64,000 bases of DNA from JBBQZU01 sp041749535 (GCA_041749535.1 JBGTBE010000050.1:8892-72891); one strand, 5' to 3'. Numbered from the stretch's first letter, positions 35,645 through 45,072 are shown. Notes: generated by a model not told the origin, from the letters alone. Numbers and translations are program-made.

Positions 35645-36709
35645 TTATTCTGCACCAGCATCTTTCACACACCTGAAGCCAAGGTGGGGCATGCCTGTGT
35701 CTTCAGCACCTGCTTCCCGGGCGCTGGGCCTGTAGTTTTCGCAATAGGATACATGACATAGAAAGGAGCCTCCTTTAATGACCCTCTTCTCTGAATACGG
35801 ATCGCGGGGGTCGTAACTGCTCGCCGGGCCGGAAGGATTGCGACACACCTGACCAGCATCAATCGTATAGTAGTAGTTTTCATTAAATAAATCGCTACAC
35901 CACTCCCATACATTGCCGGCCATGTCATACAGCCCATATCCATTGGGCGGAAAAGATCCGGCAGGGGCTGTGCCTGTGTAGCCGTCCAGGGATGTGTTTT
36001 CAACTGGAAAATTACCTTGCCAAATATTGGCGAGCAATGGATTTGCCAAAGGATCTTCGTCACCCCATGAAAAGCGTTTTCCATCCATCCCTCCCCGAGC
36101 TGCATACTCCCATTCTGCTTCTGTAGGCAGTCTCCCGCCTCTCCAGGTGCAATATGCTTCTGCATCGGCATAAGCCACATGTATTACGGGATGGTTCATC
36201 CTATCGGCAATATTGCTCCCGGATCCTTCCGGGTGCTTCCAACTTACGCCGTTTTTCCAGCTCCACCATTGAAAATGGTTGTTCAATGATTGTATAACTT
36301 CCGGCGGACTGAATACCAATGAGCCTGGCGCCAGCAAACTATCATGCGGCCTGGGGGTTCCAGCTGGTACCTGATGTACCATTTCATCCCAATTCACTGC
36401 CTTTTCGGCAATGGTGATATAACCTGTTGCCTCAACAAATTCTAAAAATTGTCTATTGGTTACTTCAGCTGTATCTATGTAAAAACCAGCAACTACCACT
36501 TTGTGTGCAGGATATTCACGGGGATATTCACCGGGCTGAACAGCTCCTCGGGTGTACTCCCCTCCTTGTATCCATACCATACCGGGGTAATAGGGTACTT
36601 TCTTCTCTTCCATCAAACCAAGTGCATAGGGTGTTTGCTCGGTGCAGCTGGTACCATAAATGGTTCCAAAAAGAATAAGAATGACAGCCTGGAAACTACT
36701 ATTTCTCAT
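35645..36709 (-). CDS. Formylglycine-generating enzyme (SUMF1) family protein with exported-looking N-terminus
   Basis: 354 residues from ATG 36709 (frame open to 36745). A hydrophobic N-terminus ending at Cys22 (..GTIYGTSCTEQ) looks like a lipoprotein or secretory signal, with a lipobox that is not canonical. The FGE-sulfatase domain fills the rest (WIQGGEYTRG, VTNRQFLEFV, RLPTEAEWEYAARGG, GNVWEWCSD). Unlike GldJ/GldK-type relatives, it keeps the two active cysteines: Cys318 and Cys323 in KGGSFLCHVSYC correspond to Cys336 and Cys341 of human FGE. It may therefore oxidise Cys to formylglycine, though no sulfatase is present here. It starts inside the META gene (11-base overlap). Confidence 0.87.
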   Translation of the reverse strand: MRNSSFQAVILILFGTIYGTSCTEQTPYALGLMEEKKVPYYPGMVWIQGGEYTRGAVQPGEYPREYPAHKVVVAGFYIDTAEVTNRQFLEFVEATGYITIAEKAVNWDEMVHQVPAGTPRPHDSLLAPGSLVFSPPEVIQSLNNHFQWWSWKNGVSWKHPEGSGSNIADRMNHPVIHVAYADAEAYCTWRGGRLPTEAEWEYAARGGMDGKRFSWGDEDPLANPLLANIWQGNFPVENTSLDGYTGTAPAGSFPPNGYGLYDMAGNVWEWCSDLFNENYYYTIDAGQVCRNPSGPASSYDPRDPYSEKRVIKGGSFLCHVSYCENYRPSAREAGAEDTGMPHLGFRCVKDAGAE

Positions 36710-37133
36710 TGGATTGAATGAATTCCAGCAACGCACTTCCAACACTGTCTCGGAGCATCAACCTGCCATCTTCAATCGCAGCGCTGTTAGTATTCGCCAA
36801 GCCGGTGAGGAACTCTTTCTCGCCCGAGCCAGGGCACATCATCTTGGTCATGGCACCTGGCGAAATCTTCAGGCCAGTGTCTTTCAGCTCGAAACTACCG
36901 TTGAAACTGTTGCAGCCCGTAGAACCAGAAAGTTTTCCTTCCGATGTGAAATTCAGGTATGGAAGACCTTTCATAAAGGCATCTGCCGCAGCATCCTGAC
37001 CACCCATCTTACTGAGTTGCCAGGTGGAAGCAACAAGTTCGTGCGTATTGATACCAGAAGATTTCAGGGACTTGCAGGATGGGGACGAAAACATAATGGC
37101 CAATGCTGCTATGAGTGAATATGCTGTTTTCAT
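36699..37133 (-). CDS. META (HslJ-like) domain protein, secreted or lipoprotein
   Basis: 144 residues. A signal sequence ends near SSPSCKS, with Cys20 a possible lipid attachment site. The META domain (~32-142) is recognised by the WQLSKMGG start, LNFTSEGKLSGSTGCNSFNGSFEL and TKMMCPGSGEKEFLTGL. In other bacteria META-domain proteins are envelope stress-related; no reaction is known. Its end overlaps the FGE-like gene, so both are cotranscribed. Confidence 0.88.
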   Translation of the reverse strand: MKTAYSLIAALAIMFSSPSCKSLKSSGINTHELVASTWQLSKMGGQDAAADAFMKGLPYLNFTSEGKLSGSTGCNSFNGSFELKDTGLKISPGAMTKMMCPGSGEKEFLTGLANTNSAAIEDGRLMLRDSVGSALLEFIQSNEK

Positions 37134-37150
37134 AAGAATAAAGGTAAATG

Positions 37151-37179
37151 AAAAAGCCGCTCCATTGCTGGAGCGGCTT
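37151..37179 (-). terminator. Rho-independent terminator of the 119-residue secreted protein gene
   Basis: A perfect 10 bp stem (37154-37163 with 37170-37179) and 6-base loop, followed on the minus strand by five T. It lies 20 bases after the stop codon at 37200. Confidence 0.88.
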
Positions 37180-37199
37180 AATCAATGGATTCTAAAAGA

Positions 37200-37559
37200 T
37201 TAATTTTTCATCTCCTTCACTGCTTCAGACTTATGCTTCTCCTTCGTAGAAAGCCATTTTGTGAACTGATCAGCTGTCAGGATTTTTTTCAATTCTCCTT
37301 CGTATACAGCGTATTGGTCTTTGATAAGTTTGTTCTTTTGCTCATCAGAAACATCCATTGTGCGAAGTTTGGCTACCTGAAGTGCACGCTCGTAGTTCTG
37401 ACGGTATACAAGTGTTGTTTGCTCTTCATTAAGCTCAAGATTTTTTACCATTTTGTCGGTGGTTTCTTGGGCTTCTACTTGCGCTGCTTTGGTATCTTGG
37501 GCGCCTGCGATTCCTGCGGAAAGAGCCAAGAAGGCGAAAATTGCTATTAGTTTTTTCAT
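37200..37559 (-). CDS. Small secreted helical protein, Spy/CpxP-like
   Basis: 119 residues with a textbook signal peptide (MKKLIAIFAFLALSAGIAGA, cleavage AQD). The mature 98 residues are helical and highly charged, with LNEEQTTLVYRQNYERALQV and LTADQFTKWL. The two L-(T/N)-x-x-Q motifs recall the LTxxQ repeats of periplasmic chaperones of the Spy/CpxP type. The assignment is structural intuition only. It has its own promoter box and terminator and is thus likely abundant and monocistronic. Confidence 0.75.
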   Translation of the reverse strand: MKKLIAIFAFLALSAGIAGAQDTKAAQVEAQETTDKMVKNLELNEEQTTLVYRQNYERALQVAKLRTMDVSDEQKNKLIKDQYAVYEGELKKILTADQFTKWLSTKEKHKSEAVKEMKN

Positions 37560-37585
37560 TTCAAAGGGTTTTAATTGTTAGGAGA

Positions 37586-37593
37586 CAAACTTA
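37586..37593 (-). promoter_or_regulatory. -7 box TAAGTTTG of the small secreted protein gene
   Basis: On the minus strand TAAGTTTG matches TAnnTTTG and lies 26 bases before the ATG at 37559. Confidence 0.5.
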
Positions 37594-37656
37594 GTCAAAA
37601 ACACTTTAAATCATGCATTTGGAAACTTGAATGAATAAATATTAACGTTTAGATAC

Positions 37657-37664
37657 TAATTTTG
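37657..37664 (+). promoter_or_regulatory. -7 box TAATTTTG immediately before a start codon
   Basis: TAATTTTG ends 4 bases before the ATG at 37669. Transcription would start at or within a few bases of the start codon, implying a leaderless or nearly leaderless mRNA if the box is used. Confidence 0.4.
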
Positions 37665-37668
37665 TGAT

Positions 37669-38277
37669 ATGAGAATTGGCCTTATTCTGTGTGTTTTCCA
37701 TCTTTCAATTTTAGCTGCACAGGCTCAATATGTGGATGTACACGAAGAGCCCTTTCACCGACCTGTTTTGGAACATGGCGCATTTAGGTACCTGCATGTA
37801 GAAGCAGGGATGGGCGACACTACCGCCATGCATGTACACCGACATCCGATCTTGTATGTTAATACTGTGCAATCCCAGGTATGGTTGGAAGAACCTGAAA
37901 AACCATCTCGTGAGTCAAGCCTGCCGGAAGGTTGGATAGGCAGCAATTGGTATGAAGCTGACTCAGTGTTTATACATCGCTTTGCAGTGTTAGGCAATTC
38001 CCCTTTGATGCTCACGGCAGTAGAATATATTCGCAATGCAGACGAGCCACAAATCGCAGCTTGCACCGAACCAGTTTACCACTCGCATGGCTTCGTAGTG
38101 TGCAGCCTTTCAGTTGAGGAGTACCTGGATTATTGCCACAATGGCAGCTATCCTGCGATTGTCTATTCTGAGAATGCGTTGTATACCCGTGGGCGAGTGG
38201 TGACCTGCACTGAAGTCAAAAATCAGCGCACAGATGGGCACAACAATGCAGTGCTTTTGCTGGTGCAACCCCAGTAG
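37669..38277 (+). CDS. Secreted cupin-like protein
   Basis: 202 residues with a signal peptide (MRIGLILCVFHLSILAAQAQ). The mature part opens with a beta domain containing GDTTAMHVHRHPILYVNTVQS, which fits the first cupin motif (two close histidines after a glycine turn). A later VYHSHGFVVCSLSVEEY could be the second. This suggests a double-stranded beta-helix metal-binding fold, but I recognise no specific family or substrate. It is divergent from the Spy-like gene with 109 bases between the starts. Confidence 0.7.
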   Translation: MRIGLILCVFHLSILAAQAQYVDVHEEPFHRPVLEHGAFRYLHVEAGMGDTTAMHVHRHPILYVNTVQSQVWLEEPEKPSRESSLPEGWIGSNWYEADSVFIHRFAVLGNSPLMLTAVEYIRNADEPQIAACTEPVYHSHGFVVCSLSVEEYLDYCHNGSYPAIVYSENALYTRGRVVTCTEVKNQRTDGHNNAVLLLVQPQ

Positions 38278-38303
38278 CTTGCGATGTGCATCCAAGATTC
38301 AAA

Positions 38304-39719
38304 TCATACTGCATACTTCTTCCAGTTGCCTTTACTGAATAGCCATAGGGTAAAGAGTCCTACCGTGGTCTCCGAAATAAATACTGCCCAAAACACACCT
38401 GAATGCGCCCACCCCATGTTTAGGGCCAGGAAATAAGCAAGGGGTATTTGAATAAGCCAGAAAAAAACCAGATTTATATAAGTGGGAGTTTTGGTATCGC
38501 CCGCACCATTAAATGCCTGTACCGACACCATCCACCATCCGTATACAAAAAATGAAAAAGAAAGTATTTGCAACCATTCGGCGCCGATAGAAATCACCAA
38601 TGGGTCTTTAGAAAAAAAGGCAACCAACTGCTCATTGAAAAAGAAAAAAAGCAAGGAAACCCCTAATAAAAATACCATGTTGTACATACCAATTTTCCAT
38701 ACGGTTGCTTCGGCTCTTTGCGGACTACCCGCTCCTAGGTTTTGACCCACAAGGGTGGCGGCAGCATTCGAAAGACCCCAAGCGGGCATGATAGTGAACA
38801 TCATAATCCTGATGGTGATAGTGGCTCCCGCCACGGCTTCACTGCCTATGTCTGAGAGTATGCGCATTAGAAAAATCCAAGATGTCATGGCCACCATCAT
38901 TTGTGCAATGCCTCCTAAAGATGTTTTGAGCATATTGACCATCACTTCCACATTGATGCGTAGCTGAGCAAAAGTTACCCTAATGTGTTTCCCTCCTTTA
39001 TAGAGCAGCCAAAATTGGCCGAGTACTCCAATACCTCGACCCACATTGGTTGCTATGGCAGCACCCTCAATGCCCATCGCATCAATGGGACCCCAGCCAA
39101 AAATTAACAGGGGGTCGAGTAGAATATTTACTCCATTGGCAATCCACAAAATGCGCATGGCAATGGCTGCATCACCGGCCCCACGAAATATGGCGTTAAT
39201 TACGAATAGCATCATAATCACGAGATTTCCCCCGAGCATCCATTGGGTATACTTATATCCCTCATTCACAATCCACTCATCGGCTCCCATGAGCAATAGC
39301 AATTCTTTAGAATAGAAAATACCCGCAAATGCAAAAGGGAGAGAAACTACAAAGCCAAGGATGATGGCCTGAATGGCAGAAATACCGGCTGAATCTGAAT
39401 TCTTCTCTCCTACCCGGCGGGCTATTATGGCAGTTACCGCCATGGATAAACCCATGGCTACCGCATACAGCAGAAATAGATAGGTTTCAGTAAGGCCAAC
39501 AGTCGCAATGGCCGAAGGTCCTAACTTGCCTACAAAAAATATGTCGACGACTGCAAAAGCCGATTCCATGACAAGCTCGAGAATCATGGGGACTGCCAAT
39601 AAAAAAATAGCTCTCTTAAGACTTACTTGCGTATAATCGGCTTCGGTGCCGCGAACAGCATTTTTTAATTCCTGCCATATGGAAAGCTTGGCCGATGATG
39701 GTTGGGTGGATGAATCCAT
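38304..39719 (-). CDS. MATE family efflux transporter
   Basis: 471 residues with 12 predicted membrane helices in two pseudo-symmetric halves. Family markers include AVPMILELVMESAFAVVDIFFVGKLGPSAIA near residue 30-60 and the second-half ATLVGQNLGAGSPQRAEATVWK near 320. Such proteins export cationic drugs or metabolites with Na+ or H+. The substrate cannot be told from sequence. The gene is monocistronic. Confidence 0.93.
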   Translation of the reverse strand: MDSSTQPSSAKLSIWQELKNAVRGTEADYTQVSLKRAIFLLAVPMILELVMESAFAVVDIFFVGKLGPSAIATVGLTETYLFLLYAVAMGLSMAVTAIIARRVGEKNSDSAGISAIQAIILGFVVSLPFAFAGIFYSKELLLLMGADEWIVNEGYKYTQWMLGGNLVIMMLFVINAIFRGAGDAAIAMRILWIANGVNILLDPLLIFGWGPIDAMGIEGAAIATNVGRGIGVLGQFWLLYKGGKHIRVTFAQLRINVEVMVNMLKTSLGGIAQMMVAMTSWIFLMRILSDIGSEAVAGATITIRIMMFTIMPAWGLSNAAATLVGQNLGAGSPQRAEATVWKIGMYNMVFLLGVSLLFFFFNEQLVAFFSKDPLVISIGAEWLQILSFSFFVYGWWMVSVQAFNGAGDTKTPTYINLVFFWLIQIPLAYFLALNMGWAHSGVFWAVFISETTVGLFTLWLFSKGNWKKYAV

Positions 39720-39854
39720 ACAACATTAATAGTACTTTACAGTATTGTAATGCAGCCGTAAAAATAATTGAATTTCATGTGGATAATTTGCAGTGCAACT
39801 TAACCTTCCAGGACGCTAGAATAAGCAGACAGACAGCCCTTCCCCAATTCAATG

Positions 39855-40382
39855 CTAGAGACGTTTATCAGCGCGGTTTGCCGCTTTTATCTCTTCTGTT
39901 AAAGCCTTAAAGTCCACCATCCCTCCATGTATTAATAAGTGATTCATGACCACCAACGCCCTTCGAACCTTAATATGTGAACTTTTTACATTGTCCGAAA
40001 AGTAAATCAGGCTTCTCTGCAAGCCAGGTGTGAGCGCGTGAAATTTAATACTGCTTTCTTCATTCTGTCTCAATACTTCCTCAAACTCCTCTGACATGGG
40101 TATTCCGTAAGGACTCTCATCAGGCACGAGCACGGCTGTAACTTGCTGCCCCACTGTGATGCCCAATTTGTCACGATTGGCTTTGTTGATATTTATGAAA
40201 TACCTTCCACCGGAGAGTTGCATCAGGGCACAGTGAAATACCACGGTGGCCTCCAAAGTGCAAACCACCCTTCGCCCAGTGCTTTGCACGAACAGCAAAG
40301 CCACATCATTGGGCACAATCATGTGGTGGCCCCAAAGATCAGAATCAAACTTTTCTATGATGGAAGTAAACTTAGCAGTCAT
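39855..40382 (-). CDS. DUF1905 / YdeI-OmdA-like protein
   Basis: 175 residues from ATG 40382 (MTAKFTSIIEKFDSDLWGH); the frame is open to 40439. The N-terminal ~95 residues fit DUF1905 (a small beta barrel; LSGGRYFININKANRDKLGI, VGQQVTAVLVPDESPYG). The C-terminal ~75 residues (EEFEEVLRQNEESSIKFHALTPGLQRSLIYF..) match the YdeI/OmdA helical domain linked to bacteriocin resistance in other bacteria. Cytosolic; the mechanism is unknown. Confidence 0.82.
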   Translation of the reverse strand: MTAKFTSIIEKFDSDLWGHHMIVPNDVALLFVQSTGRRVVCTLEATVVFHCALMQLSGGRYFININKANRDKLGITVGQQVTAVLVPDESPYGIPMSEEFEEVLRQNEESSIKFHALTPGLQRSLIYFSDNVKSSHIKVRRALVVMNHLLIHGGMVDFKALTEEIKAANRADKRL

Positions 40383-40644
40383 TGGCTGAAATTCCAATGC
40401 GCTCAGACCACTTGTCTTCATCTGCATTGGATACATCAAAAGTACATCAAAGCTGTTTAGTGGTGTATAAACTGAAATCCGGATATCGAAATTACTGTGG
40501 AATGGCTACATTTGCTTTGTGTATTTCTGACACAATGGACAAGGACTACAGGCTTTTGAAGATTTTCTGCGACGGACTTGCTTTTGCGAAGAGTGCCAAG
40601 TTGGGCAAACATTCTACAAATTTCACAGCCGATTAATCCGTGAT

Positions 40645-42870
40645 GTGAGAAATACCAGCATTCATACCGCCTTTCTTCTTCTCATTGCAGCATACAGTGT
40701 ACAAGCCCAATATACTTTTGTGGGAAATACCACCCCTCTTGGCAATGACTGCTATCAGATAACTCCCAACCAGATATGGCAGAACGGTGCGCTTTGGTAC
40801 AACGATGAGGTAGACCTAAATGAACCATTTCACCTACAGTTTCAGGCTTCCTTTGGCAACGACCCCAACGGAGCTGATGGAATGGTGTTCGTAATGCAGC
40901 AAGTTTCAAACAGTGTTTTGGGTATTGATGGAGAGGGAATGGGGTTTTCAGGCTTTGCACCATCATTCGGTGTAGAGTTTGACACTTATCAGAACGCAAG
41001 TCAAAATGATCCGGTTTTTGACCATGTGGCCTTTCTGCAAAACGGAACGGTAAATCACAGCAGTCCAAACAACCTTGCAGGTCCTGTGCAGATCTCCCCA
41101 ATCAATCCGAACGTTTGTGATGGAATGGACCACGTCATCGACATTTTCTGGAATCCAACCATCAACGAATTTTCTGTGTGGTTTGACTGTACGCCCAGAC
41201 TAACAGCCATTGTGAATCTTACGGGAACTATTTTTCAAAGCAATCCAAATGTATTTTGGGGCTTTACTGGCGCCACCGGCGGTCTCTCTAACCAACAAAA
41301 GATATGTGTAGACCCTAACATCCTCGGCGTACCAGAAGCTTACCAAATCTGCCAGGGTGAAGGTGTGCAGCTTCAGGCCAGCGGCACGAGCATGGGTGTC
41401 TATTCTTGGGAGCCAATGGATGGTCTTTCGAATGGGAATATTAACAATCCCATAGCATCACCTCAAGAAACAACTACCTACACGGTAACCTTCACTGATT
41501 TGTGTCAAAATTCACAAAACCAAACAACAACAGTGGTGGTGAACAATCCTTCAGTAGAGTTAGGGCCCGACGTGAATGCTTGCGAAGGTGAGCCTATCAC
41601 CTTGAACGCTTTAAATCCCAGCGGAGATATAAGCTGGAGCACCGGCCAGACTGGCTTGTCAATTCAGGTAACTGAATCCGGAACATACTCCGCCATTGCA
41701 ACTGAAGGCAATTGCCAGTGGGTGGATGACATCAATGTGGGTTTCAGCGACCTTCCTACCATATCACTCCCAGCCTCTGCTGCATTCTGCGAAGGAGACT
41801 CCTATACTGTTACACTTCCGCAAAATGGATATACCTACATCTGGAATGACAATTCTACAGAAGCTACCAGAACTTTTACTGAATCAGGTAATTATACAGT
41901 TGCAGCTATGCTCGGCAATTGTACTGCAGCTGCAAGCATCGCCATCACCACTACCCCATTGCCCGAATTTGAGTTAGGCAGCGATATGGAAGCCTGCGAA
42001 GGCAGTACAGTTCTGCTTATGGCCAATATTGTTAATGCAGCAGTTGTGTGGAATACGGGACAGGCAACGCAGGGAATTACAACCGATGTAAGCGGCTTGT
42101 TCTGGGCCACTGCAAGCAATTCGGGATGTTCTTTTTCTGATACTGTGTCCGTAATTTTCATTCCCATTCCTGAGTTGACAATAAGTGGTGAGACCTCCTT
42201 TTGCGAAGGGGAAAGCGTTGAGCTACTAGCTATAGGCGCAGATTCGTATATATGGAGCAATGGTGAGACCGGCAATACCATATCCGTTGGCCAGAGTGGC
42301 ACATATGTCGTAACAGGAATCGATCCTGAAAGCGGTTGTGTAGGAAATGCGAGTATAGCAATTACGCGCAAGCTTTTGCCCCGAATTATTATGCCATCGT
42401 CGGCAAGCAAATGCGAGGGCCAAAGCTTAACCGTGATGGCAGAAACCCCTGCTGCTGGTAGCTTCACATGGAATACAGGTCTTGAAGGCAATTTTATCAG
42501 TGTGCAAGAGCCGGGGATGTACACAGCCACCTTGATAAATACATGTGGCGAAGCATCAGCAAGTATAGAAATTACGGATAGGGATTGTAGTAGTGATCTT
42601 TTTATCCCCAGTGCCTTCACACCCGATGGTGATGGACTAAATGAATTATTTAAAGCAATTTCACAAAATGCAACCGAATTTTCGATGCGCATTTTTAACC
42701 GGGCTGGCGAACTGGTGTTTCATACTGCCGATCTTGACAAAGGATGGAACGGAAGCTTTATGAACAATGGGTACTTTTGCCCAGCTGGAGTTTACGTGGT
42801 GCATTATACAGCAGCGTATGGCAATTTTGAAATTACTGAAGGTACTGGTTCTGTTACACTTATTAGATAA
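40645..42870 (+). CDS. L-type lectin-like T9SS protein with type B sorting domain
   Basis: 741 residues starting at GTG 40645, which directly precedes a signal peptide (..TAFLLLIAAYSVQAQ); no ATG is available. The N-terminal ~200 residues resemble a legume-lectin-type jelly roll (NDPNGADGMVFVMQQ, GIDGEGMGFSGFAPSFGVEFDTYQN, DHVIDIFWNP), a carbohydrate-binding fold. Six or so Ig-like repeats follow (~225-640), each with a CEG motif and WSTGQ/WNTGQ. The C-terminal ~95 residues are the gliding-associated type B sorting domain (FIPSAFTPDGDGLNE, MRIFNRAGELVFHT, GTGSVTLIR). It should be a surface glycan-binding adhesin exported by T9SS. No PorP/SprF gene is adjacent. Confidence 0.9.
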   Translation: MRNTSIHTAFLLLIAAYSVQAQYTFVGNTTPLGNDCYQITPNQIWQNGALWYNDEVDLNEPFHLQFQASFGNDPNGADGMVFVMQQVSNSVLGIDGEGMGFSGFAPSFGVEFDTYQNASQNDPVFDHVAFLQNGTVNHSSPNNLAGPVQISPINPNVCDGMDHVIDIFWNPTINEFSVWFDCTPRLTAIVNLTGTIFQSNPNVFWGFTGATGGLSNQQKICVDPNILGVPEAYQICQGEGVQLQASGTSMGVYSWEPMDGLSNGNINNPIASPQETTTYTVTFTDLCQNSQNQTTTVVVNNPSVELGPDVNACEGEPITLNALNPSGDISWSTGQTGLSIQVTESGTYSAIATEGNCQWVDDINVGFSDLPTISLPASAAFCEGDSYTVTLPQNGYTYIWNDNSTEATRTFTESGNYTVAAMLGNCTAAASIAITTTPLPEFELGSDMEACEGSTVLLMANIVNAAVVWNTGQATQGITTDVSGLFWATASNSGCSFSDTVSVIFIPIPELTISGETSFCEGESVELLAIGADSYIWSNGETGNTISVGQSGTYVVTGIDPESGCVGNASIAITRKLLPRIIMPSSASKCEGQSLTVMAETPAAGSFTWNTGLEGNFISVQEPGMYTATLINTCGEASASIEITDRDCSSDLFIPSAFTPDGDGLNELFKAISQNATEFSMRIFNRAGELVFHTADLDKGWNGSFMNNGYFCPAGVYVVHYTAAYGNFEITEGTGSVTLIR

Positions 42871-43356
42871 AATCATCAATTTGTGTCTTTTCAATTCGCG
42901 AGTGTTTTACCCAAGTTATAATACTCGATTACCAGGCTGCCAATAACTCAATATGTGGTGTAAACAACCCTACTTATTTTCAGAAGTTTGCAAGGGTCAC
43001 ATCCTGGTTGTTTTTATGGTTCTCACAATTCAGAAGTAATTGTATTACATACCTATGAGAAGGCTGCAAAAGTTACGAAAGTATGGATGAGAAACGTACG
43101 CTGCACCGAGCACCATCACACCGTACATTGCCACTAGTAAGAAGATAATTGGTTGAGCCAACTTTTTTAGGTTTAAAGTCAAAATGCTGAATTAGAATAC
43201 ATTGATAAAAATAGAACTGGAATTATTTTCAATCTCAGTTCATTTCCATACATTCGAGCCGCCTTTGATTGAGATTGAGTAAATTATTTGATACGGCATC
43301 AGCTGTGAGAACTGACACGAAGGTGAGGGCTTTGGCTATTATACAGAATACATTCG
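42871..43356. other. Intergenic region, no feature seen
   Basis: 486 bases between the lectin-like gene and the histidine kinase. No coding-like frame, tRNA, terminator-grade hairpin or TAnnTTTG box close to the kinase start was found by eye. The composition is AT-rich. Confidence 0.5.
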
Positions 43357-45009
43357 ATGGAGAAGAATAGCGCTACCCAAAAGGGCTATAATTACGTAGT
43401 ATATTGGGACAGTCTGGTTGGTTACACCGCCGATGTTGTGCTAAGCGTAGATCTCGATCTCAATATTACCTATATAAACCACCGGATTGAAGATTATATC
43501 GGTCCCCGAAAAAATTTTCTAGGCAGCTCCTATCGCAGTTTGGGTCTTTCAAAAGCCGATGCAGATGTTTGGCTTAATACGCTTCGCTGTGCCGCCATCA
43601 GCAAGAAATCTCAAACAATGGTTTTTAATATGGAGGGTGTGCCATCCAAAAACCACCAATTTGAAAGCACAGTAAATCCGGTGATGGATGCGGATAACAA
43701 CACTACGTCGTTCACCCTGCTGATGCGTGACCAAAGAATAAAATCGAACCGAAAACTGAACGGTAATAAGTGGGAATCGTACCGGGTGTTTGTCTCCAAC
43801 CTTATGAAAGCCCTGAGCGATCATGGTAAATCAGATATTGACGCCATGATTAATCAGGTGTTAAAGGCAACAGGTGAGTTCTTCGAGCTAGACAGGTCTT
43901 ACATCTTCATCTATAATTTTGAATCTGGCAGTGTATGCAATACGCACGAATGGTGTGCGGATGGCATCAGCAGTGAGAAAGACAATCTGAAGGACATACC
44001 TCTTGCAATGGTTCCTGAGTGGGTTGGAAAGCATTGTGCATTGAATCCACTTATTATCAATGATGTAAAATCATTGAATCCCAAGAGTTTTACCAGACAG
44101 TCATTGGAAAGTCAAAATATAAAATCTCTGATTACTTATCCTGTTTTGGACGATGGGAAATGTATGGGTTTCATAGGGTGTGATGCCGTGGTAAGTCACC
44201 GCATTTTCAGCGAAAGCGATGTTGATTTCCTCTCACTCGTAGCCGAGCTTGTGGGTAATTTAAAACCAGGCAATGTATCTTCTTTAGCTCCCATTTCTAC
44301 TGATGCCAGCGCAGAATCAAAGCTTCTGAATGCAGAGATTCAAATCCAGACCTTGCGTGAGTTTGCATATATGGCTTCTCATAATTTCCTAGGACACATC
44401 AACAATATTCTCGGACTCACCGACCATCATTTCCCGAAAGGAGCAGAGAGTACCGACTACGAAAAGCAACTGAGAGAAAGTGTAATTGGCATCAAGCAGT
44501 CCTTCGAAAGCATGGCTGCCTACCTGCGATCTACGAATACCGTGGTACCTAAGCCTAAGCAAATTAAGCTTTCCGATTGTTTCGCTCGGGCTAGCAAACT
44601 TCTGAGAAAAGAGATAAACGATTCAGGAATAAATATCACCACTCAATGGGAAGTTGACAAAGTGAGATATTACAATATGCACATCGACAACCTGATGTAC
44701 AACCTGATGAGCAATGCAATAAAATACAGGGACCCATCGAAAAGTGCCGAATTGCAAATAAAAGCGATGCCCACCAAAGACGGAGGTGCGGAATTGACCT
44801 TTACCGACAATGGAACCGGAATAGACTTAAAAAAAATCCGAAATCGAATCTTCGGCCTATACCAACGTTTTCACAAGGACATTCCGGGAAACGGAGTAGG
44901 CTTGTATACAATTAAGAGTCAATTGAACAGGTACGGTAGCAGCATTGATGTAGAGAGCAAACCTGGGGTGGGGACTATATTTACAATAGTGCTCAGCAAG
45001 CAAACATAG
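43357..45009 (+). CDS. Sensor histidine kinase with PAS and GAF domains
   Basis: 550 residues, no signal peptide or membrane helix, so a cytoplasmic sensor. A PAS-like domain (~20-125) is followed by a GAF domain (~150-300; LDRSYIFIYNFESG, SLITYPVLDDGKCMGFIGCD). The dimerisation/phosphoacceptor helix (~330-400) has ASHNFLGHINNILGL with His342 as the likely site; the usual Arg-x-Pro after this His is replaced by Leu-Gly-His. The ATPase domain (~415-548) keeps the N box (NLMYNLMSNAIKY), G1 (FTDNGTGID) and G2 (GNGVGLYTI). No response regulator is adjacent; this is an orphan kinase. Confidence 0.9.
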   Translation: MEKNSATQKGYNYVVYWDSLVGYTADVVLSVDLDLNITYINHRIEDYIGPRKNFLGSSYRSLGLSKADADVWLNTLRCAAISKKSQTMVFNMEGVPSKNHQFESTVNPVMDADNNTTSFTLLMRDQRIKSNRKLNGNKWESYRVFVSNLMKALSDHGKSDIDAMINQVLKATGEFFELDRSYIFIYNFESGSVCNTHEWCADGISSEKDNLKDIPLAMVPEWVGKHCALNPLIINDVKSLNPKSFTRQSLESQNIKSLITYPVLDDGKCMGFIGCDAVVSHRIFSESDVDFLSLVAELVGNLKPGNVSSLAPISTDASAESKLLNAEIQIQTLREFAYMASHNFLGHINNILGLTDHHFPKGAESTDYEKQLRESVIGIKQSFESMAAYLRSTNTVVPKPKQIKLSDCFARASKLLRKEINDSGINITTQWEVDKVRYYNMHIDNLMYNLMSNAIKYRDPSKSAELQIKAMPTKDGGAELTFTDNGTGIDLKKIRNRIFGLYQRFHKDIPGNGVGLYTIKSQLNRYGSSIDVESKPGVGTIFTIVLSKQT

Positions 45010-45072
45010 GTTGACATCCTACTATGTTGCGGTTTTAATTACATACTTTCTATTCGATGGAATTGTTTTGAC

